From assembly GCF_003284725.1 (NCBI RefSeq), contig NZ_PGTO01000005.1, positions 124,001 to 188,000 of the forward strand: a stretch of 64,000 nucleotides of DNA. The letters run 5' to 3'. This document shows positions 60,254 through 64,000 of the stretch, one piece after another. Position numbers and translations under genes: made by a program. Numbering within the stretch: position 1 is the first letter of the stretch; each line of letters starts with the position of its first letter. This DNA comes from Paramagnetospirillum kuznetsovii (GTDB lineage Bacteria; Pseudomonadota; Alphaproteobacteria; Rhodospirillales; Magnetospirillaceae). The notes below the pieces were generated by a model. That model worked only from the letters and a program-made list of their open reading frames with translations. It had not been told where the DNA came from and did no database searches.

Positions 60254-63200
60254 GTGGTGCGAGTGGTTCACGGCGCTGTTAGGAGTCTCTTCCAATTTAT
60301 TGGGGCTGTCCTGGCAGTTCTGTTGATCGCGGTGCCCGCGTTCGTCTGGCGGCTGTCCTCTGGCCCCATCACGCTGGATTTCCTGACCCCCTATATCGAG
60401 CAGGGCCTGACCGCCAAGGACGGGTCGCTGCGGGTCAAGCTCGACACCACCGTGCTGGCCATGGGCGGCGGCGAACGCATGCTGGAAATCCATGCCTCCA
60501 ATGTCCGCGCCTATGTGGCGGGCGGCGACCAGCCCATCGCCTCGGTCCCCGATATGGGATTATCGCTGAGCGGCCGCGCCCTCTTGCACGGCGCCGTCGC
60601 CCCTCATTCCATCCGCCTGCACGGCGCCCAGGTCCGGCTGGTGCGCGGCCAAGACGGCAGTCTGCAATGGGGTATAGGCGGGGGGGCTCAATCCGCTGAC
60701 GAGACACCCACCGATGCCGGGGCGGTGGTGGCGGCCATCAAGGATGCCATGCTGGGCGCTCCCGATCCCGCCAAGCCCGGCCGCGCCTTGCAGAGCCTCA
60801 CCGTCCAGGGCGCCGATCTCATGGTGGACGACCGCGCCCTGGGGGGTACGTGGCATGCGCCTGCCGTCGATCTGGTGATTCGCAGGGTGGATGGGGGCGT
60901 CGCGGCCAAGGGCAAGGCGGCGCTGGATCTGTCCGGTGAAAAGGGCGAAGTCATCCTCGACGCCGCCTATGGCAAGGCGAGCGGCGCGGTGGATGCCAAT
61001 CTGCGCCTGGGAGGCGTTCGCCCGGCGGTGTTGGCGCGGTTCGGCGGCGCGCTGGCGCAACTGGCGATTATCGACATGCCGCTGTCGGGGTCCATCTCGG
61101 GCCGGATGGGCGGCGACGGCGTGGTCGAGCGTCTGAGCTTCGATCTGTCCGGCGGGGTCGGAACCCTGGACCTTCCCGCGCCGTTCTCTGCCCGCCATGC
61201 CGTGACCTCGGCCGCGCTGCGCGGCGAATTGACCAAGGGCATGACCCGGCTGGATCTTCACGAGCTTCGCATCGACCTGGGTGGTCCTAATCTCACCCTG
61301 GCGCTGGTGGCCGATGGCCTGGGCGGCGAGACCGTCGTCAAGGCCGAAGGCGCCATTCGCGATACTCCGGTGGATCAGGTGCGCGATCTGTGGCCGGAAG
61401 GGCTGGCTCAGAACGCCCGCGATTGGGTGGTGCCCAATCTCAGCAAGGGCGTGGTCCGCGAAGCCACCATCACCTTGTCCATGCGTTCGGCCTCGGGCCG
61501 GTTCGACGATGTGGCCATCGACCATCTGGCGGGCGAGGTCCATCCGGAAGGCGTCACCGTCGATTATCTGCATCCCATGCCGGTGGCGCGGAACACCATC
61601 GGCGACTGCACCTTCAACACCAACAGTTTCCGCATCGCGCTGAAGGGCGGCGAGGTCTATGGGCTCCGGCTCAAGGAAGGCGCCATCGTCTTCACTGGCC
61701 TCGACAAGGACGACCAGTTCGCCGATATCGAATTGGTGATCGCGGGGCCCGCCACCGACGCGCTGCGGCTGATCGACAATCCGCCGCTACGCTATGCCCA
61801 GGCGCTGGGCATCGAGCCCGCCAATGTGAGCGGCGACGCCGTCGCCAAGGTGCGCCTGAAGTTCCCGTTGCTCAAGACCCTGCGGCTCGACGACGTCGGC
61901 ATCAAGGCCAACGCCACCGTCCGCAATGTGGTCATCCCCAGGGTCATGATGGGCCTCGACCTCAGCGACGGCGTGCTCAATCTGGAAGTGGACGCCAAGG
62001 GCCTCGACGCCACCGGCCCGGTGGTTCTGGCCACCATCCCCGGCACCCTGGCGTGGCGCGAGAATTTCTCAAAGGGCCAGCCGTTCCGCTCGCGCTATCA
62101 CTTGAAGGCGCCTGCGGTCAGCGAGGATCAGCGCAAGCTGCTGGGCCTGGACGGCGTGCCTTTCGTCGCCCCTTTCGTGGCCGGTCCGGTGGGCGGCGAG
62201 GTGACCGCCACCTTCTCCGACGGCGGCAAGGGCGAGATCGAGGCCAAGGTGGATCTGGCGGCGTCCCACATGCAATTGCCGGGGCTGGGCTGGACCAAGC
62301 CGGAGGGCAAGCCGGGAACTGCCGATGTCACCGTCAAGCTGGACAAGAAGCTGGTCGCTTCGGTCCCCGGTTTCGAGGTCAAGACCGGCGACATGGATGT
62401 GCGCGGCTCGGCGGCTTTCGGCGCCGATGGCCGCGTCCGCCGGGTGGAATTCTCCAAACTGGCCTATGGCCGCACCAATGGCGAGGGAACCATCGGCATC
62501 CGCCCCGACAAGGGCGGCCTCGACATCGTCTTCAAGGGCGCCAGCTTCGACGCCCAGCCCACCATTACCCGCGACGAATCGCAAAAGCGCGGCGAGAAGC
62601 AGGACAAGCCGCCGCCCATGACCGTCGCCGCCAGCGCGAAAACCATGTGGGTATCGGACAAAGGGGCGCTGAGCAATGCCAGCGCCAATCTGCAACGCGA
62701 TTCCGAGGAATGGCAGCACGTCTCCCTGAAGGGCACGGTCGGCGGCGGCAAGACTTTTACCGCCATGGTGCAGCCCGGCGGGTCGAAGCGGCGCACCTTC
62801 TCCGTCCTCTCCAACGACGCCGGGGCGGTGCTGCGGGCCTTCGACGTCTACGAGGATCTGAGCGGCGGCGAATTGACGGTCGACGGCCATATCGACGATG
62901 CCAGGAAGGAGCAGCCCTTCATCGGCACCGCCAGGATTTCCGATTATCACGTCCGCAATGCGCCCGCCCTGGCGCGCCTGCTGACGGTGGTGGCCATGAC
63001 CGGCATCGTCGACGTGCTGCAGGGCGAGGGCGTCAGCTTCTCGTCACTGGAAGCGCCGTTCACCCTGGCCGACGGATTGCTGGTCCTGCATGACGGCCGC
63101 GCCTGGGGACCGGCGCTCGGCCTGACCGCCAAGGGCAGCGTCGATCTGGACCGTTCGCAAATGGCGCTGGAAGGCACCGTGGTGCCCGCCTATGTGCTCA

Positions 63201-63430
63201 ACAGCGTGCTGGGCAACATCCCGGTGCTGGGCTGGCTGATCACCGGCGGCGACAAGGGCGGCGGCGTCATCGCCTTCAACTACTCCATGAAGGGCCCGAC
63301 CAGCGATCCCAGCGTGCTGGTCAATCCGCTGTCGGCCCTGACGCCCGGATTCCTGCGCAAGCTGTTCAACATCTTCGACGACGGCAGTTCCACCGACGCC
63401 CGCAAGGGAACGGAGAAGGCAAAGCCGTAG
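60254..63430 (+). CDS. AsmA/YhdP-like envelope protein (DUF3971 type)
   Basis: 1058 aa, GTG start region with several in-frame GTGs (60254, 60257, 60263). One N-terminal membrane helix (about 12-35: LFQFIGAVLAVLLIAVPAFV) followed by a very long beta-rich periplasmic part: VWRLSSGPITLDFLTPYIEQ and IHASNVRAYVAGGDQPIASV at the start, HLAGEVHPEGVTVDYLHPMP in the middle, and the AsmA_2 end SVDLDRSQMALEGTVVPAYV + LNSVLGNIPVLGWLI. Such proteins form hydrophobic-groove bridges that move phospholipids to the outer membrane. Divergent from glnE. Confidence 0.9.
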   Translation: MVRVVHGAVRSLFQFIGAVLAVLLIAVPAFVWRLSSGPITLDFLTPYIEQGLTAKDGSLRVKLDTTVLAMGGGERMLEIHASNVRAYVAGGDQPIASVPDMGLSLSGRALLHGAVAPHSIRLHGAQVRLVRGQDGSLQWGIGGGAQSADETPTDAGAVVAAIKDAMLGAPDPAKPGRALQSLTVQGADLMVDDRALGGTWHAPAVDLVIRRVDGGVAAKGKAALDLSGEKGEVILDAAYGKASGAVDANLRLGGVRPAVLARFGGALAQLAIIDMPLSGSISGRMGGDGVVERLSFDLSGGVGTLDLPAPFSARHAVTSAALRGELTKGMTRLDLHELRIDLGGPNLTLALVADGLGGETVVKAEGAIRDTPVDQVRDLWPEGLAQNARDWVVPNLSKGVVREATITLSMRSASGRFDDVAIDHLAGEVHPEGVTVDYLHPMPVARNTIGDCTFNTNSFRIALKGGEVYGLRLKEGAIVFTGLDKDDQFADIELVIAGPATDALRLIDNPPLRYAQALGIEPANVSGDAVAKVRLKFPLLKTLRLDDVGIKANATVRNVVIPRVMMGLDLSDGVLNLEVDAKGLDATGPVVLATIPGTLAWRENFSKGQPFRSRYHLKAPAVSEDQRKLLGLDGVPFVAPFVAGPVGGEVTATFSDGGKGEIEAKVDLAASHMQLPGLGWTKPEGKPGTADVTVKLDKKLVASVPGFEVKTGDMDVRGSAAFGADGRVRRVEFSKLAYGRTNGEGTIGIRPDKGGLDIVFKGASFDAQPTITRDESQKRGEKQDKPPPMTVAASAKTMWVSDKGALSNASANLQRDSEEWQHVSLKGTVGGGKTFTAMVQPGGSKRRTFSVLSNDAGAVLRAFDVYEDLSGGELTVDGHIDDARKEQPFIGTARISDYHVRNAPALARLLTVVAMTGIVDVLQGEGVSFSSLEAPFTLADGLLVLHDGRAWGPALGLTAKGSVDLDRSQMALEGTVVPAYVLNSVLGNIPVLGWLITGGDKGGGVIAFNYSMKGPTSDPSVLVNPLSALTPGFLRKLFNIFDDGSSTDARKGTEKAKP

Positions 63431-63473
63431 GGAATAATCCTGGGCAATCGGGTGAAGGAGCATTTGCCTAAAG

Positions 63474-63611
63474 CCCCTCTCCCGCTTGCGGGAAAGGGTG
63501 GCGAGGCGAAGCCGAGACGGGTGAGGGCTGCGCGCGTCGGCGCGCCAAGCAACTGGTTTGCCGACGCAAAGGCCCTCACCCCGGCCCTCTCCCGCAAGCG
63601 GGCGAGGGAGA
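63474..63611. repeat. Inverted-repeat intergenic element (CTCTCCCGCTTGCGGG type)
   Basis: Left half CCCTCTCCCGCTTGCGGGAA, GGGTGGCGAGGCGAAGCCGA, ACGGGTGAGGG; right half CCCTCACCCCGGCCCTCTCC, CGCAAGCGGGCGAGGGAG, approximately the complement of the left. Centre GCGCGTCGGCGCGCC and GCAACTGGTTTGCC. A typical dispersed MITE-like repeat. It abuts the antitoxin remnant. Confidence 0.75.
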
Positions 63612-63621
63612 ATAAAGGGGG

Positions 63622-63732
63622 AGCCATCCTCCTCTTAGGGATTGTCTGGAGGCCCAGCGGCTGGGGGTGACCCGTCAGTCGCTGATCAAGCTCTGGCTGG
63701 CCGACAAGCTGGACCACCACCATTCCTTCTGA
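63622..63732 (+). pseudogene. Antitoxin C-terminal remnant (BrnA/CopG-like)
   Basis: The in-frame segment LEAQRLGVTRQSLIKLWLAD + KLDHHHSF ending with TGA at 63730-63732 matches the C-terminal ribbon-helix-helix part of small antitoxins (EAxRLGVTRQSLIKxWLAxxL). No start codon or N-terminal half is present upstream, where the intergenic repeat lies. The gene has lost its 5' part, presumably with its toxin partner. Confidence 0.6.
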
Positions 63733-63740
63733 AAACGCGA

Positions 63741-63770
63741 AACGCCCGCCGGGTGGTCCCGACGGGCGTT
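63741..63770 (-). terminator. Terminator of the trcR-like gene
   Basis: AACGCCCG-C-CGGG-TGGT-CCCG-A-CGGGCGTT: 12 paired bases with one mismatch and a 4-nt loop. On the minus strand it is followed by TTTCGCGTTTTC. Lies 24 bp after the stop of the gene at the right edge. Confidence 0.75.
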
Positions 63771-63793
63771 GATGCGACCTATTTCCGGTCGAG

Positions 63794-64000
63794 CTATTCC
63801 TCGGCGGAAGGCTCGGCGGCGGGAGTTGCGTCGTCGTAATGGGCGCGTGAGCGACCGGACAGGGCGACGGCCTTTTCCAGATCGGCTTCCGAGCACATGC
63901 CGAGAGTCACCGGATTGCGCGGCTTGATGTTGGTGGCGTTCCAGTGGGTCTTGTCGCGCACCGACTGGATGGTCGGCTTGGTGGTGCCGATCAGCTTGGA
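63794..64000 (-). CDS. trcR: C-terminal part of a TrcR/DUF1013-family regulator
   Basis: Partial gene: only the last 68 residues are in the window. IGTTKPTIQSVRDKTHWNAT + NIKPRNPVTLGMCSEADLEK and AVALSGRSRAHYDD followed by an acidic Ala/Glu tail (DATPAAEPSAEE) match the C terminus of DUF1013 proteins, annotated in Caulobacter relatives as the cell-cycle transcriptional regulator TrcR. N-terminal DNA-binding part lies beyond the window. Confidence 0.8.
   Translation of the reverse strand, partial: SKLIGTTKPTIQSVRDKTHWNATNIKPRNPVTLGMCSEADLEKAVALSGRSRAHYDDATPAAEPSAEE

Overview
The window is GC-rich DNA (roughly two-thirds G+C outside one insert) with densely packed genes, frequent 4-bp ATGA stop/start overlaps and typical alphaproteobacterial gene neighbourhoods: trpGDC-moaC-moeA, mreBCD-pbp2-rodA, rluD beside a DUF6476-type gene, and a TrcR/DUF1013-type gene at the right edge. 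Together with the CcoG, FNR, bacteriohemerythrin and truncated-globin genes this fits a microaerophilic member of the Rhodospirillales, most likely a Magnetospirillum-like spirillum. The genus is inferred from overall gene character, not proven.

Layout. 1-6.2 kb: end of an unknown gene, epmA, a GST, a chemoreceptor, a GNAT enzyme and a 77-aa protein. 6.3-13.4 kb: a five-gene minus-strand operon joining two membrane sensors, one of them fused to an MFS transporter through a HAMP domain, to a periplasmic substrate-binding protein, a PP2C phosphatase/HATPase fusion and a STAS protein. It looks like a transport-linked partner-switching signalling system. 13.6-20.2 kb: murI and the rod-shape cluster mreB, mreC, mreD, mrdA, rodA. 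20.3-26 kb: leuA, an unknown 406-aa protein, an FNR-like regulator, a 33-aa membrane peptide and ccoG.

26.52-33.39 kb: a compact integrative element inserted at the 3' end of a tRNA-Glu(CTC) gene and bounded by 24-bp direct repeats. It carries a tyrosine integrase, a serine recombinase, three tandem degenerate HNH-fold proteins, several small unrecognised proteins, one gene interrupted by an in-frame amber codon, and structured non-coding stretches.

33.4-42.4 kb: a JAMM peptidase, a DUF6476-type protein, rluD, rpoH, a membrane protein, a 2-hydroxyacid dehydrogenase, trpG-trpD-trpC, moaC and moeA. 42.4-48.2 kb: hemerythrin, Old Yellow Enzyme, its likely TetR regulator, a divergent MFS/MaoC pair, a GH25 lysozyme-like lipoprotein and a Panacea-domain protein. 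48.4-52.3 kb: a tightly coupled operon with the Fe-S and FAD subunits of a molybdenum hydroxylase (no large subunit), MocA, a cysteine desulfurase, a SufU-like scaffold and a truncated globin. 52.4-64 kb: a FemAB/GNAT-like protein, an IS3 remnant, a DUF455 ferritin-like protein, a 1-Cys-type peroxiredoxin coupled to a TPR/OGT-like glycosyltransferase, glnE, a large AsmA/YhdP-like protein, an antitoxin remnant and the end of a trcR-like gene.

Several families of dispersed intergenic repeats occur. One includes two near-identical copies at 5.1 and 46.6 kb, the second of which supplies the last codons of a protein gene. Another is a four-copy inverted-repeat family with CGTCAT...ATGACG ends.
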